From Roseateles sp. (GTDB taxonomy: Bacteria; Pseudomonadota; Gammaproteobacteria; Burkholderiales; Burkholderiaceae_C): 64,000 nt of DNA. The notes beneath the pieces are model-generated. The model saw only the letters and a program-made list of their open reading frames with translations. It was not told the origin of the DNA and did not search any database. Where the stretch lies: positions 1 to 64,000 of the forward strand of contig NZ_JAFAGT010000033.1 in assembly GCF_019237615.1 (NCBI RefSeq), read 5' to 3'. Both the position numbers and the translations under genes were made by a program. Shown here piece after piece: positions 53,139-63,130 of the stretch; positions within the stretch are counted from its first letter, which is position 1, and each line of letters opens with the position of its first letter.

Positions 53139-55547
53139 TTAGAGGTTCAGCTCGGCCGGCACGAGGCCGGGGGCCGAGACGCGCAGGTGCGCGGGTGATG
53201 TGTTGCCGGTGCGGCGCAGGACGGCGAGGCCGCGCCCTTCGTAGGCTGCATGCTCGGCATCACGCGGATCATCCACATCCGCGAGGCTGCCATTGCCGAT
53301 GCCGAGGATCTCGAGCGGGCCCATGGTGTCGAAGCGCAGCTTGTGCGTCGCGTCGGGTACGCGCCGGCCCAGGGCATCGACGACGAAGAACTGGATCTGC
53401 TCGACGCCGTCCCGGCCGCTGCCCACGCGCTGCAGCTCGATGCGTGCGGCGGTGCCTGCCGTCTGGAGCTTGAACTCGGCGGCGGGCTTGCCGTCCTGCA
53501 GGCCCACGGCCTTCAGCTCGCCGGCTTCGAAGGGCAGCGTCCAGCTCAGGATGCCTTCGACGGCATCGGCGGCCCGCTGCGTGCCGACCAACAGGCCGTT
53601 CAGCCACAGCTGCACCTCGGGCGTGTTGGCATAGGCCGAAACGACCATGGACTCTCCCTCGGGCCAGTTCCAATGCTCGGCGACCTTGGCACGCTTTTGC
53701 TGGTCCAGCAGCGGCGTGCCCTGGCCGGAGGCAGACGCGATTTGCGTTGCCGAGGCGGTGGCGGCGGCCAGGTAGACGACCGGCCCGGTCGCCCACAGGC
53801 TGGCGCGGAAGGCGCCGCGTGGCTTCATGAAGCCGGCCAGATCGAAGAGGCCGAAGTCCGCCGCACGCAGCGGCCAGCGGCCGGCCTCGCCGAGGTAGTC
53901 GAAGCCGGTCCAGAGAAACTGGGCGCTGATGTAGGGCGTGTCGCGCACGACGGCCCAGGCACGGTAGTCGTGGCGGTTCTCGCTGCCGTAGATGATGCGC
54001 CGCGGGTGCTTCGCATGGTCGGCCGCGTAGCGGGCTTCCTGGTAGTTGTAGCCGGCCATGTCGAACAGTGCGGCGAACCCCACCGCGTCGCTCATCTCCA
54101 CCGAGGCCAGTGCCGCGGTGACGGGGCGGGTCGGGTCCATGCGGCGCACGGCATCCACCAGCGGCCGGCCCCAGCGAACCAGGTCGCTGGCCGGCGGCGC
54201 GGAGGCGCGGTACCTGGCGCCCAGCACCGGGTGGGAAAACGGGTCGTTGGGGTAGTCGACTTCGTTGCCGACGCTCCACATGACGATGCTGGGATGGTTG
54301 CGGTCGCGCCTTACCATGTCCTCGACATCGCGCACGCCCCAGGCGGCGAACTCCTCGCCATAGCCCTGGCGGCCCGGCACGCCGACGTTCCAGCCCTCTA
54401 TCCACTTGTTCTTGGTGGGCGAGAACTCGTCGAAGGCCTCGACCTGCACCAGAAATCCCATTCGGTCCGCCAGGTCCAGCAGTTCGGGCGCCGGTGGGTT
54501 GTGGCTGGTGCGGACGGCGTTGACGCCGATGTCCTTCAACTGCTGCAGCCGGCGCTCCAGCACAGCCACCGGCACGGCCGCGCCCAGGCTGCCGGCATCA
54601 TGGTGCAGGCAAACGCCCTTGAGCTTGAGTGGCTGGCCGTTCAGCGTGAAGCCGGTGTCGGGGTCGAAGCGGAAGCTGCGGATGCCGAAGGGCGTGTCGG
54701 TCTGATCCACCTGCTTTCCCTGCACCAGCACGCTTTGGCGCAAGGTGTAGAGGGTGGGTGTCGCGGGCGACCAGCGATGTGGGCGGTCGACCGACAGCGA
54801 CTGCGAGAGTGCGCGACGCTCGCCAGCGGCGAGTCGGGCCTGCGTTTCGCGCGCGGCGACGATGCGGCCGTCCGGCGCGACGACCTCGCTGCGCAGCGTG
54901 AACCGGCGGGCGTCGGCCGCGGCGTTGACGAGTTCCGTTTCTGCCTTCACGTCGGCTCTGGCAGCGCCGACCTTGGCCGTCATCACTTGGCTGCCCCACG
55001 GCGCGATGTGCAGCGCATCCGTGAAGCTCAGCCGCACGTCGCGGTAGATGCCGGAGCCGGTGAAGTAGCGCGAATCCATCTGCCGCGAGTGGTCCACGCG
55101 CACGGCCAGCACGTTGGGGCTGCCGTCGAACTTCAGGTAGGGCGTCAGCTCGAACTGGAAGCTGCTGTAGCCGTACGGTCGGCCGCCGACGTAGCTGCCG
55201 TTGATCCAGACCTGCGCATGGTCGTAGACGCCATCGAAGGTGACGCGCGCGAGGCGGCCCTTCTGCTCGGCGCCCACGGCGAAGCTGCGGCGGTACCAGG
55301 CGATGCCGCCGGCCGCATAGCCGTTGCCGCTCCCGTGCTCGGCGCGCAAGGGCTCGTGCTGGCTCCAATCGTGAGGCACGCGCACGGCCCGCCAGCCGCT
55401 GTCGTCGAAGGCCGGCTGCATGGCGGCGCCGGGATCGCTTTTGTGGAAACGCCAGCCGCTGTCCAGCGTCTGCTCCTGGCGCTGGGCCAGGGCAGAGCCG
55501 GCAAGCGCCAACAGGGTGATGGCAAGGCCGGTACGGTGCATGCTCAC
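53139..55547 (-). CDS. Glycoside hydrolase family 2 beta-galactosidase-like
   Basis: GVCLHHDAGSLGAAVP, IVMWSVGNEVDYPND, GSENRHDYRAW; signal peptide. Confidence 0.88.
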   Translation of the reverse strand: MSMHRTGLAITLLALAGSALAQRQEQTLDSGWRFHKSDPGAAMQPAFDDSGWRAVRVPHDWSQHEPLRAEHGSGNGYAAGGIAWYRRSFAVGAEQKGRLARVTFDGVYDHAQVWINGSYVGGRPYGYSSFQFELTPYLKFDGSPNVLAVRVDHSRQMDSRYFTGSGIYRDVRLSFTDALHIAPWGSQVMTAKVGAARADVKAETELVNAAADARRFTLRSEVVAPDGRIVAARETQARLAAGERRALSQSLSVDRPHRWSPATPTLYTLRQSVLVQGKQVDQTDTPFGIRSFRFDPDTGFTLNGQPLKLKGVCLHHDAGSLGAAVPVAVLERRLQQLKDIGVNAVRTSHNPPAPELLDLADRMGFLVQVEAFDEFSPTKNKWIEGWNVGVPGRQGYGEEFAAWGVRDVEDMVRRDRNHPSIVMWSVGNEVDYPNDPFSHPVLGARYRASAPPASDLVRWGRPLVDAVRRMDPTRPVTAALASVEMSDAVGFAALFDMAGYNYQEARYAADHAKHPRRIIYGSENRHDYRAWAVVRDTPYISAQFLWTGFDYLGEAGRWPLRAADFGLFDLAGFMKPRGAFRASLWATGPVVYLAAATASATQIASASGQGTPLLDQQKRAKVAEHWNWPEGESMVVSAYANTPEVQLWLNGLLVGTQRAADAVEGILSWTLPFEAGELKAVGLQDGKPAAEFKLQTAGTAARIELQRVGSGRDGVEQIQFFVVDALGRRVPDATHKLRFDTMGPLEILGIGNGSLADVDDPRDAEHAAYEGRGLAVLRRTGNTSPAHLRVSAPGLVPAELNL

Positions 55548-58500
55548 CGCTGCAGGCTGCGTGGCTGCGCCACGGCTTCCAGCGGCACGCCACCGCGAGC
55601 CACGGCCAGCGGCAGCAGGCGCACGGCCTCCAGCGCATTGGCTGCGTCGCCGTCGGTCGTGACGGCCAGCGTCAGCGTGTTGTCGCCGTTGGGGTTGAGG
55701 ATGCCGGGCGGCAGCACGAAGACGCGCTGCGGGCCGATGTGGGCGATGAACTGGCCCAGGTTCCAGCCGTTGACGAAGATCAGCGCGCGGTTATCCACCT
55801 CGGAGCGAGGCTTCGTCGTGTCGCCGAAGGCCAGGCCCAACTGCACGTCGTGGCCTTGCGGCAGGTCCAGCTTGAAGCTCGTGCGCAACCAGTACGTGCC
55901 GGCGGCCGGGGGCGCGGCGCCGGGCGTGGTTGCCACCCAGCCAGCCTGCGGCTTGGCCGGGTCGATGGGCAGGTGCCAGCCCATGCGCTCGCCCTGCAGG
56001 CCGCCGTTGTTCAGCGGACCGCGCACGAGGTCGGCGATGTCCTCGCCGCCCTTGTTGCCTTGGATCTTCCACGCGATGGGCGTACCAAAGCGCTGGCCGC
56101 CTTTGGGGGTGAGCGACGCGGAGATCAGGCCGCGGGCCTCCTTGTGCACGTCGTCGGCGAACAAGTCCCAGTTGTGCGAGTTGTTGCGCACGACGACGGC
56201 GATGACGTGCTCGCCCGGCGGCAGATCCTTCAGCAGATGCCTGAAGGTGTCGGTGGTCTCGGGGAAGGGCCGGCCGGTGTCGTGGTCCTGCTGGCCGATG
56301 AACTTGCCATCCACCCAGACCTGGATCAGGCCGGCGCCGCCGCCACCGAAGAACAGTTCCAGTTGCAGGGGCTTGGACGTGCTCGTCGTGAATCGGCCGC
56401 GGTACCAGACGTCGCCGTGGTGGAAGCCGTAGTCGCTCATCGCCAGCACGGGCTGGCCCTTGTCCGGCGCCGTGTAGACGTTGGCGGCCGAGGCGCTCGC
56501 GTCGGCATTGCGCCAGGTGCTGTCGTCGAAGTCGGGGGCGGCCTCCAGCGAGTCGAAGCGGCGCGTCCAGGCCAACTGCGCCAGGTCGGGTAGCTGGACG
56601 GCGTCAGGGCCCGGCAGGGCGGCGCGGGCGGTGAGGCTGAAATCCTGCGCGCTGCTGGCGACGGCCTGGCCGTTGAAGCTCAGTCCGGTGATGCCTTCGG
56701 GCACCCAGGCGCGCAGCATGCTCGGCGCTGTCGTGTCGCCGGTCAGCTTCAGCGTCCTGCCTTCGATGGTCGCCGTGCGCACCAGGGCGGGGCTGCGCAC
56801 GAGGACGGCCTGTGTGCCGGCATGCAGGCGCCAGAACTCCTGGCCGGTCTTCTCGTCGGCGATCAGCAGCAGCAGCGGTGCACGGCCGGCGCCGCTGATC
56901 AGCACTTCGGTGAGGTCGCGATGCTGGTAGTTCAGGCGCAGGTCGCCGCGCTTGGCGTCCCAGTTCACCTGTGCCTGGCCGCGCAGCAGCTTGACCTGGG
57001 GCTTGCTCGCGAAGCGCAGTACGGTCTCGCCATCGTCGCCATTGCGGCCATACAGCAGTGCCACGTCGCGCGCGTCCTGCTGCAGTTGTGCCTGCAGCTC
57101 GCTGGTGCTGTAGACCAGGTGCTGGCGCTCCAGCGCGTAGCTGGCCAGCAGCATCTTGGCGTCCTGGCCGGTCAACGTCAGCCTGCCGGCCTGCGGGATC
57201 TGGTAGCTGCCGTCCCTGGTCTGCAGCGTGAAGCCGAACGCCTCGGTCCCGCTCAGGTGGTTGTGCTGGGCCAGCAGCACATGACTGCCGAGCGCGTTGT
57301 TGACGTTGTGATAGAGCCTGATCCTGGCGTTGCCGGGGTCCAGCACCTCGCCCTTGTCCATCGCCGCCAGCACGGGCGTGGCGGCCTGCACCAGGCCGCC
57401 CATCTGCTTGAGCACCAGTGCCTTGTCGCGCATCACGCGCGACTCGCTGATGGGCGAGCCGTAGTCGTAGCTTGTGTAGACCACGGGCCCGCCCAGCCAG
57501 CCCCAGCTGGTGCCGCCGTAGGCCATGTAGATGGAGTGGATGGTCAGCGAGTTGATCAGGCTGCCGCCATAGACCACGCGCTGGTAGCCTGGGCCCTGGC
57601 GCCTGGCCGTGCACTCGTAGGTGCCGTTGCTGCCCCAGTAGTCGAACCAGCCCGCGCCGATCTCGGCGACGAAACCCGGCGTGTTGGGCGAGGCGAGCGA
57701 GCCAACCTTGGGGAAGTTCCTGCCGTAGATGCCCCAGTCCTGCACCGGCGCCGGTGCGCCGGGCGTGCCGTCCACGCCGCAGACGCCGCCGGGGTAGCCG
57801 TCGAACGCGTAGAGGTCAGTCGGGCCGGGGTTGGCGAAAGGGGCGGTCGAGTTCTTCGGCGTCCAGTCCGGCAGCCGCGACGCGGCGTTGTGGAACAGCG
57901 GCACGGTGATGCCGTCGGCGCGCGCCTTGTCCGCCAGGTGCTGCATGTGGCGGATGTTCTTGGGGTTCACCGCGAACAGCTCGTTCTCCAGCTGGTAGGC
58001 GATGACGTTGCCGCCGCCGTTGGTGATCTGATGGCGGGCCAGGATGGCGTTGATCTGCGTCATCCATTCGTCGGTGGCGGCCTGGTACTCGGCCGCGTCG
58101 GTGCGCGCCTCGACGCGCTGGCGCAGCAGCCAGCCGGGGAAGCCGCCGGCCGTCAGCTCGGCATTCACATAGGGCCCCATGCGGGCGATGACGTACAGGC
58201 CTTCCTCCTCGGCCATCTGGATGGCGCGCTCGACGTTGCGGATGCCGGTGAAGTCGTAGTGGCCGGGCTTGGCCGAGTGGTAGCCCCAGCTGAAGTAGAA
58301 GGCCACGGCATTCAGGCCGGATGCCTTCATCTTCTGCAGCACGTCTCGCCACAGGCTGGGCGAGGGCAGGCGGAAGGGATGGAACTCGCCGCCGAAGATC
58401 ATCTCGCGCTTGCCGTCGATGATCAGCGAGTGGCGGTCCCAGGTGACAGTCTTCGGCTTGGCCTTGGGCGCCGTCGCGCGCTCCAGTTGCGCCGTGTCCT

Positions 58501-59464
58501 CGGAGATGACGGTGAAGTGGCGCACGGTACCCGACACGCCGCCCAGCTCCTTCCTGGGCGTCCAGGTCTGGAGGCCGTCGAAGCTGTCGGAGTACCAGTA
58601 GCGCTTGGTCGTGTAGTCATCGAAATAGATGCGCCAGCCCGACTTGCCATCAGCACCCTTTATGGGCACCAGGGCCTGGCCTTCCGACGGACCGCCCCAG
58701 CCGGCCCAGTCGCCGGTCCGCTGCAGGGCCCAGGGGCCGTCCAGCGACGGGGCGGTCGCCAGCTCGATGAACTTGGTCGTCTCGTTCTTCGCGAACGCGA
58801 CGTAGCGGCCTTCGTGCTGGATGACGAAGGTGTCGATGTAGTTGTTCTCCAGCCCCCGCATGGGCACGGGGTCGGCAAACTTCGTGAAGCTCGCGTCCAG
58901 CGCCTTCACCGAATAGGCGGCGAACGGCCCTTGCGTGCCGGTCCTGGACAGGCTCACGATGAGCTTCAGGCTGCCGTCGGATTCGCGGAACCACTCGGGC
59001 GCCCAGACGTTGCTGACCTTTTCATCGGCGCCCGGTAGCTGCACCGGCACATCGGCCACATGCGTCCAGCTTCTCAGGTCGGCCGACTTGGCGATGCCGA
59101 AGGTGGAGCCCGACCAGTTGGTCGTGTAGGCGATGTAGTAGAGGCCGTCGGCCGCGCGGATGATGGACGGGTCGCGCAGCAGGTCCTTGGGCGGTTGATA
59201 GACCTCGGAGCCCAGCGAGGTGAAGGTGACGCCGTCGGCCGACGAGAACAGGCTCAGCTTGTTCTGCGAGGTGGCCATGAAGGCCGACATCAGAAAGGTC
59301 TTCGCACCCTTGGTGGCGGCCAGCGGCGCCTCGGCCTGCGTGGCGCCGAGGGTGGTGGGCGCCTGGCCCGGCAGGTCCTGCGCACCGGCTGCTGAGCACA
59401 TCAACAGCGCGGCCAACCAGATGGCGGTGCGGTTCGGCAGGGCAGGCGGCAGGACAGCAGGCAT
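55544..59464 (-). CDS. Two-module enzyme: GH43-like propeller plus GH35 beta-galactosidase
   Basis: N-terminal RDPSIIRAADGLYYIAYTTNWSGSTFGIAKSADLRSWTHV...VSNVWAPEWF, then GGEFHPFRLPSPSLWRDVLQKMKASGLNAVAFYFSWGYH and NVIAYQLENELFA; 1306 aa in one frame. Confidence 0.85.
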   Translation of the reverse strand: MPAVLPPALPNRTAIWLAALLMCSAAGAQDLPGQAPTTLGATQAEAPLAATKGAKTFLMSAFMATSQNKLSLFSSADGVTFTSLGSEVYQPPKDLLRDPSIIRAADGLYYIAYTTNWSGSTFGIAKSADLRSWTHVADVPVQLPGADEKVSNVWAPEWFRESDGSLKLIVSLSRTGTQGPFAAYSVKALDASFTKFADPVPMRGLENNYIDTFVIQHEGRYVAFAKNETTKFIELATAPSLDGPWALQRTGDWAGWGGPSEGQALVPIKGADGKSGWRIYFDDYTTKRYWYSDSFDGLQTWTPRKELGGVSGTVRHFTVISEDTAQLERATAPKAKPKTVTWDRHSLIIDGKREMIFGGEFHPFRLPSPSLWRDVLQKMKASGLNAVAFYFSWGYHSAKPGHYDFTGIRNVERAIQMAEEEGLYVIARMGPYVNAELTAGGFPGWLLRQRVEARTDAAEYQAATDEWMTQINAILARHQITNGGGNVIAYQLENELFAVNPKNIRHMQHLADKARADGITVPLFHNAASRLPDWTPKNSTAPFANPGPTDLYAFDGYPGGVCGVDGTPGAPAPVQDWGIYGRNFPKVGSLASPNTPGFVAEIGAGWFDYWGSNGTYECTARRQGPGYQRVVYGGSLINSLTIHSIYMAYGGTSWGWLGGPVVYTSYDYGSPISESRVMRDKALVLKQMGGLVQAATPVLAAMDKGEVLDPGNARIRLYHNVNNALGSHVLLAQHNHLSGTEAFGFTLQTRDGSYQIPQAGRLTLTGQDAKMLLASYALERQHLVYSTSELQAQLQQDARDVALLYGRNGDDGETVLRFASKPQVKLLRGQAQVNWDAKRGDLRLNYQHRDLTEVLISGAGRAPLLLLIADEKTGQEFWRLHAGTQAVLVRSPALVRTATIEGRTLKLTGDTTAPSMLRAWVPEGITGLSFNGQAVASSAQDFSLTARAALPGPDAVQLPDLAQLAWTRRFDSLEAAPDFDDSTWRNADASASAANVYTAPDKGQPVLAMSDYGFHHGDVWYRGRFTTSTSKPLQLELFFGGGGAGLIQVWVDGKFIGQQDHDTGRPFPETTDTFRHLLKDLPPGEHVIAVVVRNNSHNWDLFADDVHKEARGLISASLTPKGGQRFGTPIAWKIQGNKGGEDIADLVRGPLNNGGLQGERMGWHLPIDPAKPQAGWVATTPGAAPPAAGTYWLRTSFKLDLPQGHDVQLGLAFGDTTKPRSEVDNRALIFVNGWNLGQFIAHIGPQRVFVLPPGILNPNGDNTLTLAVTTDGDAANALEAVRLLPLAVARGGVPLEAVAQPRSLQR

Positions 59465-59598
59465 GGGCAGACCGAGAGTGCGTGGATCCGAGGCCAGTGT
59501 CCCCGCGTTTGTCCGTGCGAATCGATCAAACGCTTGCGAGAAAGGCCGCCGCCGAGGCTCCGGCGGGGATATGCCAAGACCCAGCGAAAATGCCGGCT

Positions 59599-60846
59599 AT
59601 GTTCAGTTTCTTCAAGAAGTCGGCCCCGGCCCCAGCGCCCGCCGAAGGGCCTCAGCTGTTGTCCGAGGGGTGGACCGTCAAGCCGGCCAGCGTCCCCGCC
59701 CCCGCACCGGCCCCCGCACCGGCCCCCGCACCCGCACCCGCACCGGCACCGGCACCGGCACCGGCACCGGCACCGGCACCGGCACCGGCACCGGCACTGG
59801 CACCGGTCGCGTCCGTGGCGCCTGCCGTCGCGCCCGCACCCGTGGCGCCTCCCATAGCGCCGGCACCGGTGGCAGCGCCGATCGCGCCGTCCGTGGTGGC
59901 GCCGCCGGTTGCCGCACCCGCGCCAGCTCCGGTGGTCGCCGCGCCGCCTCGCCAAAGCTGGATGGAGCGCCTGCGCGCCGGGCTGCGCAAGACCGGCGGC
60001 AGCATCGCCGGCGTCTTTAGCGGCGCCCGCATCGATGACCAGCTCTACGAGGAGCTAGAGGAGGCGCTGCTGCTGGCCGACACCGGCGTGAAGGCCACAC
60101 AGTTCCTGCTCGACGACCTGAAGCGGCGCGTGAAGGAGACCCGGGTCACCGAGCCGCAGGCTGTGCGAGGCCTGCTGGTGGATGCCCTGGCGCAGCTGCT
60201 GGCGCCGCTGGAGAAGGGTCTGGAAGTGGGGCGCTTCACGCCCACGGTCATGATGGTCGTCGGCGTCAACGGTGCCGGCAAGACCACCAGCATAGGCAAG
60301 CTGACCCGCCACCTCGCCGAGGCCGATCAGCGTGTGCTGCTGGCGGCGGCCGACACGTTCCGCGCCGCCGCGCGCGAGCAGTTGGGTGTGTGGGCCGACC
60401 GTGCCAAGGTCGAGATCATCAGCCAGGAGGGCGGCGACCCGGCGGCCGTGTCCTTCGATGCGGTGAACGCCGGCCGCGCCCGCGGCGCGGACGTGGTCAT
60501 CGCCGACACGGCCGGCCGCCTGCCGACGCAGATCCACCTGATGGAGGAGCTGAAGAAGATCCGGCGCGTCATCGCCAAGGCCCAGGAGGATGCGCCGCAC
60601 GAGGTGCTACTTGTGGTGGACGGCAACACCGGCCAGAACGCGCTGAACCAGGTCAAGGCCTTCGACGAGGCGCTGGGCCTGACGGGGCTGGTCGTCACCA
60701 AGCTGGACGGTACCGCCAAGGGCGGGGTGCTCGCGGCCATCGCTCGCGAGCGGCCGGTGCCGGTCTATTTCATCGGCGTGGGCGAGAAGCTGGAAGACCT
60801 GGAGACCTTCAATGCGCGCGAGTTCGCGCAGGCGCTTCTGGCCTAG
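59599..60846 (+). CDS. ftsY: Signal recognition particle receptor FtsY
   Basis: MFSFFKKSAPAPAP...; VGVNGAGKTTSIGKLTRHL, DTFRAAAREQL, DTAGRLPTQ. Confidence 0.95.
   Translation: MFSFFKKSAPAPAPAEGPQLLSEGWTVKPASVPAPAPAPAPAPAPAPAPAPAPAPAPAPAPAPAPALAPVASVAPAVAPAPVAPPIAPAPVAAPIAPSVVAPPVAAPAPAPVVAAPPRQSWMERLRAGLRKTGGSIAGVFSGARIDDQLYEELEEALLLADTGVKATQFLLDDLKRRVKETRVTEPQAVRGLLVDALAQLLAPLEKGLEVGRFTPTVMMVVGVNGAGKTTSIGKLTRHLAEADQRVLLAAADTFRAAAREQLGVWADRAKVEIISQEGGDPAAVSFDAVNAGRARGADVVIADTAGRLPTQIHLMEELKKIRRVIAKAQEDAPHEVLLVVDGNTGQNALNQVKAFDEALGLTGLVVTKLDGTAKGGVLAAIARERPVPVYFIGVGEKLEDLETFNAREFAQALLA
59741..59806 (+). repeat. Hexanucleotide tandem repeat inside ftsY
   Basis: Nine perfect CACCGG units at 59741-59794, one CACTGG, then another CACCGG; encodes Ala-Pro repeats. 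Confidence 0.95.
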
Positions 60847-60929
60847 GGAAGATGCCCAGCAGTTGACTGGTCAGCGGGGCTGCTGGAATGCCTATGCTCC
60901 CGGATCTTTTTGATCCGTCCGAGGTTTGC

Positions 60930-62981
60930 ATGTCTCCCACCCAGCTCCTGCTCCCGTTGACCCTGGCGCTCGCCGCCGCGCTGCCCATGAGCTCGCTCGC
61001 CGCCGACGCGCGCAAGGCCGCCGTCACCGTGGGCGACACGCCGCTGATCCCGCGCGCCGCGCTGTTCGGCAATCCGGTCAAGGCTGGCGCCCAGCTGAGC
61101 CCTGACGGCCAGTGGCTGTCGTGGATGGCGCCGGTGAACGGCGTGATGAACGTCTGGGTCGCGCCTGCGACCAAGCCGGAGGCCGCCAAGGCGGTCACCG
61201 ACTCCAAGGACCGTCCCATCCCCGGGCACTTCTGGTCGGGCAACAGCGAGCAACTGCTGTTCGTCAAGGACAACGCCGGCGACGAGAACTTCCGCCTCTA
61301 CGGCGTCGACGTGAAGACCGGCGCGCAGCGCGACTACACGCCCTTCGACAAGGTGCGCGTGCGCATGATGGGCGGTTCGCGCAAGCGCCTGGACGAGGTG
61401 CTGGTCGGCATCAACAACCGTGACCCGCGCTGGCACGACGTGCACCTGCTGAACCTGAAGACCGGCGAGCTGAAGCTGGTCATGAAGGGCGACGGCTTCG
61501 CCGGCTTCCAGAGCGACGACGACCTGCAGGTGCGCCTGGGCGCACGCCCGAACGCCGCCGGCGGCATGGACTACGTCCAGATCAAGGGTGGCGAGGCGGC
61601 CGACAAGCCCGTCCTGAGCACCAGCCTGGAAGACAACGCGACCGGCCCCATTGGTTACACCGTCGACGGCAAGACGCTGTACTGGACGGACTCGCGCGAC
61701 CGCGATACCGCCGCCGTGTTCGCCGAGGACACCGTCACCGGCCAGCGCAAGCTGATCGCCGAGGATGCTCGCGCCGACCTCGGTGCGACGCTGCGCAACA
61801 CCGTCACCGGCGAGGTGCAGGCCTATGCGGTCGACTACTTGACCACCGAGTGGCACTTCGTCGACAAGAGCCTGAAGGCCGATTTCGACTGGCTGCAGCA
61901 GCAGCTCGGCAAGGGCGAGGTCTTCGTCAGCAGCCGCACCCGCGCCGACGACAAGTGGATCGTCGGTATCGACCCGGTTTCCAAGGTGTCCGCCACCTAT
62001 CTGTACGACCGCAAGGCAAAGAAGCTGTCGCCGCTGTACGTCGCCCGCCCCGAACTGCAGAACGCGCCGCTGGTGCCCATGCATGCGGTCGAGATCAAGG
62101 CCCGCGACGGCCTGACGCTGCCCAGCTATCTGACGTTGCCGCAGGGGGCGGACAAGAACGGCGACGGCAAGCCCGAGCAGGCCGTGCCCCTGGTGCTGCT
62201 GGTGCACGGCGGTCCCTGGGCGCGCGACGGCTACGGCTACAACGGCACGCACCAATGGCTGGCCAACCGAGGCTACGCGGTGCTGTCGGTGAACTTCCGT
62301 GCCTCCACGGGCTTCGGCAAGAAGTTCCTGAACGCCGGCAACAAGCAATGGGGCCTGGCCATGCACGACGATCTGATCGACGCCGTGAACTGGGCCGTCA
62401 AGCAGGGCGTCACGAGCCCCGACAAGGTCGCCATCATGGGCGGCAGTTATGGCGGCTACGCGGCGCTGGCCGGCCTGACCTTCACGCCGACCACCTTCGC
62501 CTGCGCGGTGGACATCGTCGGTCCGTCCAATCTGGAAACCCTGCTGGGCACCATCCCGCCCTACTGGGAAGCCGGCAAGAAGCAGATGTACAGCCGCATG
62601 GGCGATCCGACGACCGACGAGGGCAAGGCTGTCCTGCGCTCCGCCTCGCCGCTGTACAAGGCCGACCAGATCGTGCGTCCGCTGCTCATCGGCCAGGGGG
62701 CCAACGACCCGCGTGTGAAGCAGGCGGAATCGGACCAGATCGTCCAGGCCATGCAGGCCAGGAGCATCCCGGTCACCTATGTGCTCTACCCGGACGAGGG
62801 CCACGGCTTCGCCAAGCCGAACAACCGCATCGGCTTCAATGCGATCGCCGAGAGCTTCCTGGGCAGCTGCCTGGGCGGCCGCGTCGAGCCGCTGGGCGAG
62901 ACGGTGCGGCAGTCCACCGCGCAGGTCGCGCACGGTGCCGACTTCCTGCCGGGCCTGAAGGCGGCCGCCGAGAAGAAGTAA
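60930..62981 (+). CDS. S9-family prolyl oligopeptidase-like peptidase
   Basis: Signal peptide; IMGGSYGGYAALAGL nucleophile elbow, LLVHGGPWARDGYGYN, YPDEGHGF. Confidence 0.92.
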   Translation: MSPTQLLLPLTLALAAALPMSSLAADARKAAVTVGDTPLIPRAALFGNPVKAGAQLSPDGQWLSWMAPVNGVMNVWVAPATKPEAAKAVTDSKDRPIPGHFWSGNSEQLLFVKDNAGDENFRLYGVDVKTGAQRDYTPFDKVRVRMMGGSRKRLDEVLVGINNRDPRWHDVHLLNLKTGELKLVMKGDGFAGFQSDDDLQVRLGARPNAAGGMDYVQIKGGEAADKPVLSTSLEDNATGPIGYTVDGKTLYWTDSRDRDTAAVFAEDTVTGQRKLIAEDARADLGATLRNTVTGEVQAYAVDYLTTEWHFVDKSLKADFDWLQQQLGKGEVFVSSRTRADDKWIVGIDPVSKVSATYLYDRKAKKLSPLYVARPELQNAPLVPMHAVEIKARDGLTLPSYLTLPQGADKNGDGKPEQAVPLVLLVHGGPWARDGYGYNGTHQWLANRGYAVLSVNFRASTGFGKKFLNAGNKQWGLAMHDDLIDAVNWAVKQGVTSPDKVAIMGGSYGGYAALAGLTFTPTTFACAVDIVGPSNLETLLGTIPPYWEAGKKQMYSRMGDPTTDEGKAVLRSASPLYKADQIVRPLLIGQGANDPRVKQAESDQIVQAMQARSIPVTYVLYPDEGHGFAKPNNRIGFNAIAESFLGSCLGGRVEPLGETVRQSTAQVAHGADFLPGLKAAAEKK

Positions 62982-62997
62982 GTCGCTCCGAGCCGCT

Positions 62998-63023
62998 CGA
63001 GAAGGCCCTGCGGGGCCTTCTCG
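62998..63023. terminator. Terminator-like hairpin between the convergent S9 peptidase and ffh genes
   Basis: CGAGAAGGCCC-TGCG-GGGCCTTCTCG. Confidence 0.75.
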
Positions 63024-63130
63024 CATTTCGGCGTCAACCAGCGCCAAGCCCATCCCGGGCATGCCTGGCGCCAGAGGCGCGAGGCGTCTTGCTGCAGTTG
63101 TCGGCGAGTGCGTGGGCACCCGCCACGGCG

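Noticed and set aside
53250-56432. 1060-aa plus-strand ORF
   Set aside because: Antisense to the GH2 and GH35 genes; low-complexity composition with no recognisable motifs
59701-59810. Possible CRISPR-like array
   Set aside because: Units are 6 bp with no spacers; a coding microsatellite inside ftsY. No CRISPR array or cas gene seen in the window
59652-60032. Gly-Ala repeat minus-strand ORF (GAGAGAG)
   Set aside because: Complement of the ftsY hexamer repeat, not a real repeat protein
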